Source of the DNA: Stieleria magnilauensis
GTDB taxonomy: Bacteria; Planctomycetota; Planctomycetia; Pirellulales; Pirellulaceae
Direction: 5' to 3'
DNA: 64,000 nucleotides
Assembly: GCA_007753675.1 (NCBI GenBank)
Contig: CP036432.1
Span: 4,004,394-4,068,393 of the forward strand
In this document: positions 28,228-37,364 of the stretch, in pieces
Numbering within the stretch: position 1 is the first letter of the stretch
Layout of the letters: each line of letters starts with the position of its first letter
Made by a program: the position numbers and the translations under genes
The notes under the pieces: generated by a model
Told to the model about the DNA's origin: nothing
The model's database searches: none
Seen by the model: only the letters and a program-made list of their open reading frames with translations

Positions 28228-29493
28228 ATGTCCACTTCTACCAAATCCGCGGCGGACCAATCCTCCCAGAGCGAGATCACGACGCATCCGCTGCCGTGCG
28301 GAATGACGGTCCTGGTTCAACCGATGCCTTGGCTACGAACTGCGGCCTTCACCCTCTCGCTGCGCAGCGGCATCCAGACCGAGCCGGACAACCGCGCCGG
28401 CCTGGCGTCGATGGTCTGCGAGATGGTCCAGCGCGGGGCCGGCAGCTTCAGCAGCCGAGACCTGGTCGCGATGCAGGACAATCTGGGCATGGATCGCAAC
28501 AGCGGCGTTTCGACGGCCACGTCATCGTTCGGTGCCGCGATGCCGGCCGAATCGTTCGGCGAAGCATTGAAACTGTACGCGGACATCGTCCGGCGGCCGC
28601 ACCTGCCGGCGGATCAAATCGAAGATGCCCGGATGATGATGATCCAGGAACTGCGTGCGATCGAAGACGAGCCGACACAGCGGGTGATGAAGCGTGTCCG
28701 CGAGTTGCACTATGGTTCGCGACTCGGTCGTGGCAACCAGGGAACGATGGAGTCCTTGGCGGCGATCAATAGCGATGACATTCGACAGTTTTATCAAGCC
28801 AACTATCACGCCGGTGGTGCGATCCTGACCGTCGCCGGGCGCGTCGAAGCCGACACGGTGGTGCAGCTCGCCCAGGAAGCGTTCGGAGACTGGCGAACGG
28901 AAAACGTTGATGACGCCCCGTTGCCCAGCGGCGCGCCGGTGTATGAACACATCCAAGCGGCCAGCAGCCAAACCCACATCGCGTTCGCTTTCCCAAGCAT
29001 CCCTTACGGTCACCCGGACTATTTCGCCATGCGTGCGGGCATCGGCATCTTGAGCGACGGAATGAGCAGCCGGCTGTTCGATCGCGTCCGCGAAAAGCGT
29101 GGGCTGTGTTACACCGTCTCGGCGAGTTGCCATTCGCTGATCAATGCCGGCGGCGTGTTTGGCTATGCCGGAACCACGCCCGCCCGCGCCCAAGAAACGC
29201 TGGATGTCACGCTGGGAGAGATCCGGAATCTGCCCAGCGACTTGGAACAAAGCGAGCTGGACCGCTGGAAGGTTCGCATCGAAAGCGGGCTGATCATGGA
29301 ACAGGAATCCAGTGCCTCGCGGGCCAGTTCCCTGGCCAGCGATTTCTATCAGATCGGCAGGGCGATGCCGACGGCCGAACTGAGTGAGATCATCGAAGCG
29401 TTGACGCTCGATGATGTGAAGGGCTACTGGGAACAACACCCGCCGTCGGACTATCGAATCGTCACCCTCGGCCCCGAGAAGCTCAACGTTTAA
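28228..29493 (+). CDS. M16 peptidase family, non-catalytic (R/Y) subunit
   Basis: This 421-residue protein has the two-lobed M16B fold but lacks the zinc motif. Where HxxEH is expected (GLSHFLEHMM in its partner) it reads GLASMVCEMV, with S61, C64 and E65 at the metal positions. It keeps the second-lobe R/Y pair in KRGLCYTVSA (R291, Y295), which helps bind substrate in active M16 enzymes. The next gene has the zinc motif but not the R/Y pair. The two therefore probably form a heterodimer like mitochondrial processing peptidase. No signal peptide is seen, so it may be cytoplasmic. Confidence 0.9.
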   Translation: MSTSTKSAADQSSQSEITTHPLPCGMTVLVQPMPWLRTAAFTLSLRSGIQTEPDNRAGLASMVCEMVQRGAGSFSSRDLVAMQDNLGMDRNSGVSTATSSFGAAMPAESFGEALKLYADIVRRPHLPADQIEDARMMMIQELRAIEDEPTQRVMKRVRELHYGSRLGRGNQGTMESLAAINSDDIRQFYQANYHAGGAILTVAGRVEADTVVQLAQEAFGDWRTENVDDAPLPSGAPVYEHIQAASSQTHIAFAFPSIPYGHPDYFAMRAGIGILSDGMSSRLFDRVREKRGLCYTVSASCHSLINAGGVFGYAGTTPARAQETLDVTLGEIRNLPSDLEQSELDRWKVRIESGLIMEQESSASRASSLASDFYQIGRAMPTAELSEIIEALTLDDVKGYWEQHPPSDYRIVTLGPEKLNV

Positions 29494-29653
29494 CCCGGCG
29501 TGCTGCTTTCGCGTTACGCGTCGGGCTGAAAGGCCGATCGCCCGCCGGCCCACGACAGCAGGCTGGTCCGCCGGATGAAATCCGCCGGTTCGCGGCAGCC
29601 TCCAGGCCCTCCCCCCAAACATCCCCGAACGACACTCCTCGTCTGAATCTCAA

Positions 29654-30886
29654 ATGCCTAAGTTCCAGCAAGCCACCCTCGCCAACGGACTGCGCATCGT
29701 TGCCGAAACGGATCCACGCAATTACTCGATGTCCTTGGGGTACTTCGTCCAGGCCGGATCGCGCAACGAACTCGACCCGCAATCCGGACTCAGCCACTTT
29801 CTTGAACACATGATGTTCAAGGGGACACAGCGGCGCAGCGCCGAAGACGTCAACCGCGAACTCGACGAACTCGGCGGCCAATCCAACGCCTACACGTCCG
29901 AAGAACAAACGGTCTACTACGCGACCGTGCTGCCCAAGTTCCAGGACCGAATCGTCGACTTGTTGACCGACATGATGTCGCCGATTCTCGATGGAGACGA
30001 ATTCGAGACCGAACGCAACGTCATCTTGGAAGAGATCGCCAAGTACGAAGATCAACCTCCGTTCGGCGGATTCGAACGCGCGATGGAAATCTACTTTTCG
30101 CCGCGTGGGCTGGGGCGACGGGTACTCGGCACCAGCGAATCGATCGAAGCGATGACGGCCGAACGGATGCGCGACTATTTCAACCAACGCTATCGCCCCG
30201 AGAACATCGTGCTAGCCGCCTCGGGCAACGTCGACTTTGACGCGTTGGTCGCCGAGATCGACAAACGCACGTCATCGTGGGCCGACCGGGTGGCCGCGGA
30301 AACGCTCCCCGCCGATGACGCCGATTCCATCCCCGAGGGGATCGAGTTGTCGCATCGAGTCGCGACACCCGATGCGGTGCAGGCTTACTGCATCCAGATC
30401 GGCAACGGCCCCTCCTCGGCCAGCAGCCAGCGGCATGCGGCGCGGTTGCTGGCGTCCATCCTGGGCGACGAAGGCGGCAGCCGGTTCTTCTGGGATTTGA
30501 TCGACACCGGACGTGCCGAAGTGGCGACCTGTTGGCCACAGGAATTCAGTGATTGCGGGGCCTGGTTCAATTACCTGGTTTGCGTGCCCGACGATCTGGA
30601 AAGCAATCAGCGTTTCATGCGCGAAATCATTCACAGCGTCGTCGAGAAAGGCGTCACCAAAGAAGAGCTTGAGCAAGCGATCAACAAGACAGCCGCCGGC
30701 TACATCATGCAGAGCGAACGACCGAGCAATCGTTTGTTTAGCATCGGCAGCCGCTGGCTGATCCACAACGAGTATGTCGATCTGGATCAATCCCTGACCA
30801 ACATTCGGTCGGTCGACCAAGCCGCGATCGCCGAGGTCGCCAAAACCTACTTGTCCGAAGAACCGACGGAAATCTTGGCCTGTTGA
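29654..30886 (+). CDS. M16 zinc metallopeptidase, catalytic subunit
   Basis: This 410-residue protein carries the inverted zinc motif H48-FL-E51-H52 (SGLSHFLEHMMFKG). The distal zinc ligand is one of E126/E127 in ERNVILEEI. YTSEEQTVYYATV is typical of the first lobe. In the second lobe, the stretch that normally has R/Y reads DLIDTGRAEVATC, with no matching Tyr. The activity is therefore expected to depend on the upstream R/Y subunit. The two genes are 160 bp apart on the same strand. The family degrades peptides or processes presequences; the substrate here is unknown. It is convergent with the sensor kinase gene, with only 27 bases between the stops. Confidence 0.93.
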   Translation: MPKFQQATLANGLRIVAETDPRNYSMSLGYFVQAGSRNELDPQSGLSHFLEHMMFKGTQRRSAEDVNRELDELGGQSNAYTSEEQTVYYATVLPKFQDRIVDLLTDMMSPILDGDEFETERNVILEEIAKYEDQPPFGGFERAMEIYFSPRGLGRRVLGTSESIEAMTAERMRDYFNQRYRPENIVLAASGNVDFDALVAEIDKRTSSWADRVAAETLPADDADSIPEGIELSHRVATPDAVQAYCIQIGNGPSSASSQRHAARLLASILGDEGGSRFFWDLIDTGRAEVATCWPQEFSDCGAWFNYLVCVPDDLESNQRFMREIIHSVVEKGVTKEELEQAINKTAAGYIMQSERPSNRLFSIGSRWLIHNEYVDLDQSLTNIRSVDQAAIAEVAKTYLSEEPTEILAC

Positions 30887-30913
30887 ATCAGATTGTCATC
30901 GATTCGGCGTGGA

Positions 30914-33900
30914 TCAGGAAAGGAACTGACGGATTTTTCGGATCAGTTGATCGGCGTCGATCGGCTTGCTGAGGTAATCGTCGCAGCCACTGTCGACGCA
31001 ACGTTTCATGTCACCCTGCATCGCGTCGGCGGTGAGCGCGATGATGGGGTTGGTAAACCCTCTCGCTCGCAAGCGGCCGGCGGTTTCATAGCCATCCAAG
31101 TTCGGCATCTGCATGTCGAGCAACACGATATCGAACGCCTCTCCATTGGACTCGGTCGCCGCGACGGCTTCGAGCGCCTTCAGACCGTCATTGGCTTCGG
31201 TGATTCGGGCGCCGGACTTTTGCAGGATGTGTTTGCTAAGCAAACGGATATCGCGGCGGTCATCGACCAGCAACACATGACAATTCAAGGGGATCGGTTG
31301 TTCGTTGCGTTGTTCGTTGTGTTGTTCGGCAGGATCGGTTTCAGCCGCATCGTGGGCGACTGTCCCCATCGGCACTCCAGCCAAGTCGCCGGCGGCGATT
31401 TGCAGTGTCACGGTGCTTCCCTGTCCGAGTTCGCTTTGGACCGAGATTCCACCACCGAGCATGTTGGCCAAACGCTGGCTGATGACCAAGCCCAGTCCTG
31501 TCCCGCCAAATTCGCGCGACACGCGGGCGTTCCCTTGAAAGAACGGCTGGAAGAGTTGTCGCTGTTGTTCCGCCGAAATTCCGATACCGGTGTCGATGAC
31601 CTGGAACTGCAGCATCGGTTGGCCGCCGTCGAGTAACTCCACGACCAGGGACACGCTGCCTTGTTTGGTGAACTTGACCGCGTTGCCGAGCAGGTTGATC
31701 AAGATCTGTTTGAGTCGTTTCGGGTCACTTTCGATTTGGCTTGGGATATCGCCGCGGTAGTCGACGGTAAACGTCAACTGGTTTTCGCGGGCACGGATCT
31801 CCATGATCGATCGGACGTCCTGGATCAACTTGTGTGGCGAAAAATACTCCCGCAGGACTTCCAGCTTGCCGGCTTCAATCTTGGACAGGTCCAGGATGTC
31901 GTTGATGATGTCGAGCAGAAAATCGCCATTGCGGCGGATGGTCCGCAAATGCTGGTGGGCCAGGTCGTCATTAACGTGCTCCTCCAGGAGTTCGGCATAG
32001 CCCAAAATGGCCGTCATCGGGGTGCGGATTTCATGGCTCATGTTGGCGATGAATTCGCTCTTTGAGGTACTGGCGGCCTGGGCCAATTGCCTCGCTTTCT
32101 TGAGCGAACGTTCGAATTCTCGTTGTTCGGTGATGTCCTGTGTCAGCCCGGTCACGAACCCCGAGGCTTCGTTTTCACGTCTTTTGAATCGTCCTCGTTC
32201 GCGAAGCCAGCGAACGGTTTGATCACGTCTGACGACACGAAACTCCGCTTCGTAGATGCCTTCGGACTCGATGGTTTGTTTCCACGCCTGCTCGACCACC
32301 TCACGGTCGTTGCGATGAACAAGGGTGAATCGATCTTCGATCGGGCCCACGGTTTCGACGGGTTCAAAACCGAGGATCTGATTGAGGTTGGCATCGCGGG
32401 TGTGTTTGCCGCTGGACAAATCCGCTCGCCAACGTCCCATGCCGGCGGCATTGAGCGCATCGCGGAGACTCTCTTCACTTTCGCGCAGCTCGGCTTGGGC
32501 CCTGGGACGATCGATTGCGATGCCGGCGAATCGCGCATTGGCTTCGAGCAGTTCCTGTTCGTGCTGTGTCGGCTCTCTTGATTCTCTGAAGTAAATCGCA
32601 AACGTCCCGAGCAAGGATCGATTGGCAGCAAAGATCGGTTCTGACCAACACGATTTCAGACCGTATTGTTGTGCGAGTCCCTTGTACTGCGCCCAACGAG
32701 GGTCGTGGTTGATGTCCGACACGATGTTGCGTTGTTGCTGATAGGCCGCGGTGCCACACGATCCGGCGTTGGGCCCGATTTCGATCCCGTCGACGGCAGC
32801 GTTGTAATCGTCGGGCAAGTGGGGAGCCGCTCCGTGGCAAAGTCTTTGTCCGTCCTCGTCGAGCAACAGCACGGATCCGAAGGAACCAGGAATTTGTGAT
32901 TCCACCGATTTGACCAGCTCGGTCAGGATCTCTTCGACGGGCTGCTCGTTGGCGATCATCTCCAGAATGCCGGCTTGTCCCGCCCGGAACTCTTCGGCCT
33001 GCTTGCGTTCATGAACGTCGATGACCGCGCCGACGTAACCTTCAAACTCCGCTTCCTCGTTGAATCGCGGTCGAGCCGCATCGATTGCCCAGCGGTACTT
33101 TCCGTCAGCCCGTCGCAATCGATAATCAAACGAGAACGCTTCCTGGCGTTGATTCGCCTGTTTAAAAATACGAGTAATTCGTTCGCGGTCCTCGGGGTGA
33201 ACCGCATCGATCCAGCCGAAGCCCAGCCCTTGTTGTTCGCTCTGGCCGGTGAATTCGTACCAGCCGCGAGACAAGAACGTACACGAACCGTCGCGTTCGG
33301 TGATCCACAGCATCGTCGGTGCGTTGTCAGCCATCGCGCGGAATTGATCGGCGCGCTCCCGCATTGCCACTTCGGCACGTTTCCGATCGGTGATGTCCAC
33401 GACGACGCCGACCAGTCGCAGCGTCTTTCCCGATGCATCGACGACCGCATGGCCCCGCTCTTCGATCCAGATGACCCTTCGGTTGTCTGCACGGATGGCC
33501 CGAAATTGCAATTGAAATTCTCCGCCGGTGGCAATGGCGGACTGGACAATTGAATCGACGCGATCGAGATCGTCCGGATGGACAAGTTTGAACGCAGACT
33601 CACTGTCCTTGGGGATTGCATCGGGTTGCAGCCCAAAGATGTCGACCACGTTTTCTGAAAAGTGAACGACGTCGGCATGCGGGTCCCACTGCCAAGCCAC
33701 CATCCGGGCGGCCGTCAGCGCCAATCGAAGCCGGCTCTCGCTTTCGTGGAGCGCTTCTGCGGTCTCGCGACGCAGTCGGGTGATCCGAACATGAGACCTG
33801 ACCCGCGCGACCAATTCGCGGGCACTGAATGGTTTGACTAGGTAATCGTCGGCGCCGGCTTCCATTCCATCGACGCGACTCTCCTCACCAGCGCGGGCCG

Positions 33901-36052
33901 ACAACATGATGATCGGGATATCGCGGGTCCGCGGATTCTCGCGTAGTCGCGCGAGCAGTCCGTAGCCGTCCAGTCGCGGCATCATGACATCAGTCAAGAT
34001 CAAGTCGAAATGCTCCGCCTGTGCCCGTTCCCAGGCCGCTTGCCCATCGGCGACCACCGTCACCGAATAGTCGTCGCTTAACAACCGCTTGATGTACTGC
34101 CGCATGTCTGCGTTGTCGTCGGCGACCAAGATGCGCGAACGTGGGTGATCGTGAGTTTCCGCAATCTCTCCGGCGATCGGTCCGGCAACCGACGTGGGAT
34201 GCGGTTGGATCCGTGGCGGGTCTGGAAAATCCTCTTCCCCCACAAGGTCGTCCGCAAGCCATCGCAGCGCTTCCTCGACATAGGGCGTCGATCCGGTCCC
34301 CGTCGAAACGGCGTCATTGCCATCAACCGCCTGTTCGCCCGATGCGGCTTCACGACGGATTGGAATGCAGACGGTAAACGAGGTGCCTTGGCCCAACGCA
34401 CTTTCGGCCGTGATCGTGCCCTGGTGCAACTTGACCAATTCCTGCACCAACGCCAGTCCGATTCCGCTGCCCTCATGCGTGCGTCCGCGGGCGTTTTCGA
34501 TGCGGTGAAACCGTTCGAACAGCCGGGGAATCTGGTCTTGGGGAACCCCTGTCCCGGTGTCTCGTACGGTCAGTCGAACCTGGTCGTCGACCTCTCGCTG
34601 GGTGACGACGATTTCACCGTCGAAGGTAAACTTGAAGGCATTGGACAGCAGGTTCAAGACAATCTTTTCCCACATGTCGCGGTCGACGTGGACCGGATTG
34701 GACAGTTCGTCCACCTCGACCTGCAAACGCAAACCCGCTCGTTCAATGGCCGATCGGAACACGCTCGCCAGTTCCCTCGTAAACGCCGCCAAATCGGTCG
34801 CCTGGAACTGAGCTTGCACTCGGCCGGCTTCGATCCGTGAGAAATCAAGCAGCGAGTTGACCAGTCGCAGCAATCGCAATCCGTTTCGATGGATCACCTC
34901 CAGTTGTTCCGTGTCGGCAGGCGATCGGTCCAGGCCGCGGCGGGACAACAAGTCTTCCACAGGCCCGAGCATCAACGTCAGCGGCGTGCGGAACTCATGG
35001 CTCACATTGGAAAAGAAAACCGTCTTGGAGCGATCCAATTCCGCCAACGCCTCGGCACGACGTCGCTCCGCTTCATAAGCCTCGGCATTGGCCACCGCGG
35101 CGGCTAATTGTCCGGCCAACAGATCGAAAAAGCCACGATAACTGTCGTCGAGTTCCAATCGCGGGCTCGCACCGGCGATCAAAAATCCTGCCAGCAGATC
35201 TTGTCCGGGTTTGGCGAGCGGGACGACCATGGCGTTTTGAGGAGGTTCCGGCCAGATCCCCACATCCAAGTGACCGATCCGCGTCGACAAATCGCTTAAC
35301 TCAACCGCCCGCTCGTGATCGATGACCTCCCGCAGCGGCCAGAGGCTGTCGTCTTTGCTGACGTCGATGACCGCCGGGCAGGCGGGGTGTTCCGTCGTCA
35401 GGCCGCACCGCCCCGCCAACCGTGCCCGGCAGGTCTTTTGATCGAACAGATAGATCAACGCGAACGGCAGGTCCTGGGGATTGCCCGCAAGAATTTCTGC
35501 GGCGGTACGACAAGCCTCATCGATCGACCTGGCTTCATCCATCGTGCGGGCGGCAAGCTCGCGCAGGGTCGCCAGACGCCGCTCGCCAATGGTGCGTTTG
35601 GTGTCCTCGGTCACGACACACAGCATGCCACCGGTGCGTTCGCCCCCGCCGTCGAACGGCAGCGGACTGTAGGAGAACGTGTGGTAGGTCTCTTCCGGAA
35701 ACCCCTTCCGCTCCAGGAACAGCAACATGCTTTCGTCCCACGTTGCTTGCCCCGTTTGCAGAACAGATTCCGCCAGCGGTCCGATGTCATCCCAGATTTC
35801 GGACCAGACTTCACTGGCAGGTCGGCCGAGCGCCCAGGGGTGCTTGGGACCCAGCGTCATCTCTGAATAGGCGTCATTGTAAAAGAACGTGAATTCCGGA
35901 CCCCATCCCACCCACATCGCATAGCGTGAGCCGAGCATGATTTGGATGGCCGTTTTCAAACCCATTGGCCAATCTTCCATCGGGCCAACCGGAGTGCTCG
36001 ACCAATCAAACTCCCGCGTACGACGGGCCATCTCGCTATCAAATTTGGTCAC
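30914..36052 (-). CDS. Multi-domain hybrid sensor histidine kinase with two kinase cores and two receivers
   Basis: About 1,712 residues with no membrane segment. Order from the GTG at 36052: PAS-like domain (FDWSSTPVGPMEDWP opening), GAF (~160-330), kinase core 1 (SHEFRTPLTL, phospho-acceptor H352, then ATPase motifs LLSNAFKFT and GSGIGLALV), receiver 1 (D688 in LTDVMMPRLDG), two PAS domains, a second GAF, a third PAS, kinase core 2 (MSHEIRTPMTA, H1340, with GNAVKFT and GGTGLGLVIS), and receiver 2 (D1646 in LLDMQMPNLDG). No HPt or DNA-binding domain is present, so output must pass to another protein. GTG follows an AGAGGG site; the ATG at 36031 is an alternative. Signal and partner are unknown. 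Confidence 0.93.
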   Translation of the reverse strand: MTKFDSEMARRTREFDWSSTPVGPMEDWPMGLKTAIQIMLGSRYAMWVGWGPEFTFFYNDAYSEMTLGPKHPWALGRPASEVWSEIWDDIGPLAESVLQTGQATWDESMLLFLERKGFPEETYHTFSYSPLPFDGGGERTGGMLCVVTEDTKRTIGERRLATLRELAARTMDEARSIDEACRTAAEILAGNPQDLPFALIYLFDQKTCRARLAGRCGLTTEHPACPAVIDVSKDDSLWPLREVIDHERAVELSDLSTRIGHLDVGIWPEPPQNAMVVPLAKPGQDLLAGFLIAGASPRLELDDSYRGFFDLLAGQLAAAVANAEAYEAERRRAEALAELDRSKTVFFSNVSHEFRTPLTLMLGPVEDLLSRRGLDRSPADTEQLEVIHRNGLRLLRLVNSLLDFSRIEAGRVQAQFQATDLAAFTRELASVFRSAIERAGLRLQVEVDELSNPVHVDRDMWEKIVLNLLSNAFKFTFDGEIVVTQREVDDQVRLTVRDTGTGVPQDQIPRLFERFHRIENARGRTHEGSGIGLALVQELVKLHQGTITAESALGQGTSFTVCIPIRREAASGEQAVDGNDAVSTGTGSTPYVEEALRWLADDLVGEEDFPDPPRIQPHPTSVAGPIAGEIAETHDHPRSRILVADDNADMRQYIKRLLSDDYSVTVVADGQAAWERAQAEHFDLILTDVMMPRLDGYGLLARLRENPRTRDIPIIMLSARAGEESRVDGMEAGADDYLVKPFSARELVARVRSHVRITRLRRETAEALHESESRLRLALTAARMVAWQWDPHADVVHFSENVVDIFGLQPDAIPKDSESAFKLVHPDDLDRVDSIVQSAIATGGEFQLQFRAIRADNRRVIWIEERGHAVVDASGKTLRLVGVVVDITDRKRAEVAMRERADQFRAMADNAPTMLWITERDGSCTFLSRGWYEFTGQSEQQGLGFGWIDAVHPEDRERITRIFKQANQRQEAFSFDYRLRRADGKYRWAIDAARPRFNEEAEFEGYVGAVIDVHERKQAEEFRAGQAGILEMIANEQPVEEILTELVKSVESQIPGSFGSVLLLDEDGQRLCHGAAPHLPDDYNAAVDGIEIGPNAGSCGTAAYQQQRNIVSDINHDPRWAQYKGLAQQYGLKSCWSEPIFAANRSLLGTFAIYFRESREPTQHEQELLEANARFAGIAIDRPRAQAELRESEESLRDALNAAGMGRWRADLSSGKHTRDANLNQILGFEPVETVGPIEDRFTLVHRNDREVVEQAWKQTIESEGIYEAEFRVVRRDQTVRWLRERGRFKRRENEASGFVTGLTQDITEQREFERSLKKARQLAQAASTSKSEFIANMSHEIRTPMTAILGYAELLEEHVNDDLAHQHLRTIRRNGDFLLDIINDILDLSKIEAGKLEVLREYFSPHKLIQDVRSIMEIRARENQLTFTVDYRGDIPSQIESDPKRLKQILINLLGNAVKFTKQGSVSLVVELLDGGQPMLQFQVIDTGIGISAEQQRQLFQPFFQGNARVSREFGGTGLGLVISQRLANMLGGGISVQSELGQGSTVTLQIAAGDLAGVPMGTVAHDAAETDPAEQHNEQRNEQPIPLNCHVLLVDDRRDIRLLSKHILQKSGARITEANDGLKALEAVAATESNGEAFDIVLLDMQMPNLDGYETAGRLRARGFTNPIIALTADAMQGDMKRCVDSGCDDYLSKPIDADQLIRKIRQFLS

Positions 36053-36664
36053 AAATGCCCTCTGCGTCGTGTGAACGGTCGGAAAGTCGCTGCAAGCTGG
36101 CCGTGACGACCGCGGGCCTAACGAGGGCGATCGGGCTGCCCTCAACGGTGGCCCATCAATCCAAACGACCTGTTTTCGTTGGTTCGACCTGTTTCAATCG
36201 CTGCCACACCCCAACGGTTGCGCGGTTGCGCGACAGCAGTTGCCCCGTTACGCCACCGGGCTCGCTCGCAGCCACGGTCGGTCGCTCGTTCCAAAAGGCA
36301 GTGGATTGCGACCCGGTCGTCATCGAGACCTAGAATAACGATTTTCGCCGTAGCGAATACGTCTGGACCTTGGACGGCCGAGGCTTGATTTGCGAACAGC
36401 CCGTGGATCGACAATGCCCGCTCGGCGAGATCCGTTGGAAGGGTTCCGACATTCGATCACGATGATCGCTAAGAAAAGGCGTCGGTCGTCCCAGCGTGAA
36501 GAAGAGTGGCAGTGTGAAGGAGAGTGGCAGCGTGCAGAAGCATCGCAGCGTGCAGGAGAGTGGCAGCGTCGGTTCGCGACGATGCCGTGGTGGCGTCGCT
36601 ACCGGGGGACACCCGGCCGAATGCGATCGAACGCAAACGGCCAGGCGACCAGATGTTCATGCCG
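36053..36664. repeat. Intergenic region with 18-bp tandem repeat
   Basis: No gene is supported. Between 36487 and 36572 lie about 4.7 copies of an 18-bp unit of the form AGTGGCAGCGTGCAGGAG, each degenerate. Because the period is a multiple of three, frames on both strands stay open and give artificial repetitive ORFs. The rest holds the probable promoter region of the sensor kinase gene. Confidence 0.7.
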
Positions 36665-36874
36665 TTACCGACGACCGCTGTACCGGGAGTTGCTGGTCAC
36701 GAACCGATCCAGATCCTTTTCCAGTTGGATCAGCTCTTCGTCGAGCCACGTGGCAAACTCCGCCCGCGAGACGTCTTCGACCAGCGCGGTGAACTGATCC
36801 CAATTCGTCGTGATCACCTGCTTGGCCGATTCGCTCTTCAAACTTGGCGTTTGTTTGTCGCTGGATGTCGACAT
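36665..36874 (-). CDS. Small acidic protein of unknown function
   Basis: This 69-residue protein (MSTSSDKQTPSLKSESAKQV...) is not recognised. It has a strong ribosome site (GGAGGG, seven bases before the ATG). The polar N-terminal third is followed by an amphipathic, acidic helical part (FATWLDEELIQLEKDLDRF), which suggests a helical protein-protein interaction. No membrane segment or cysteine is present. It stands alone between the sensor kinase and hrpA, all on the minus strand. Confidence 0.65.
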   Translation of the reverse strand: MSTSSDKQTPSLKSESAKQVITTNWDQFTALVEDVSRAEFATWLDEELIQLEKDLDRFVTSNSRYSGRR

Positions 36875-37364
36875 ATCGAAACCCTCCGGTTGGGGGTGGT
36901 TGTGATGTGATCAAAGCTGGAAACTGAATCTCAGTCCCACGTCGTCTCTGCCAGTTAGACGCGCCCACCAAGCTCGGGGTTCATCGTATTAACAAAGGTT
37001 CTTTGGGGAACGTTCCTTCAGTAGCAGCAAGCCGCATGCCTTTTTTCGCCCTTGCCGCCCACTTCTTGGGTCCTGACCGTGGAATTCATCCTCTTTTCAC
37101 ACGAAAAACGACTCGGAAATTAATTTTTGGCAATCTCGAATTGACTCCGATGCAACCAGGGGTGTGTCGTTCTGGCGACGGATTGTTTCAAAACTGCCAC
37201 TTCTTCATGCAGCGGACGACTCCGAATGCTCAAAGAGACCGCACCGCCATAGAATACTCCGTTATCGTCCGATAACGGAGCGTGTTTCGACTTTAATATT
37301 TTTTTTGGCCGATTTAGCCCTCGGGTTGCCAGGGTCAACGAAGCGGTAGCGGTCGCGGTCACTG
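36875..37364. other. Intergenic region with perfect 11-bp dyad
   Basis: No convincing gene. The main feature is a perfect inverted repeat at 37257-37280. An AT-rich stretch (TTTAATATTTTTTTT) follows at 37291-37306. The remaining sequence has no recognised motif. Confidence 0.55.
37257..37280. promoter_or_regulatory. Perfect palindrome, possible operator or terminator
   Basis: CTCCGTTATCG and CGATAACGGAG form a perfect 11-bp dyad around TC. A T-rich run begins about 14 bases later on the plus strand. The gap between stem and T-run is long for an intrinsic terminator, so binding by a dimeric regulator is equally possible. It lies 85 bases downstream of the hrpA stop. Confidence 0.4.

Noticed and set aside
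36390..36797. 135-codon frame with EWQR-type repeats
   Set aside because: The open frame results from an 18-bp tandem repeat whose length is a multiple of three; the opposite-strand 69-codon gene has the better start.
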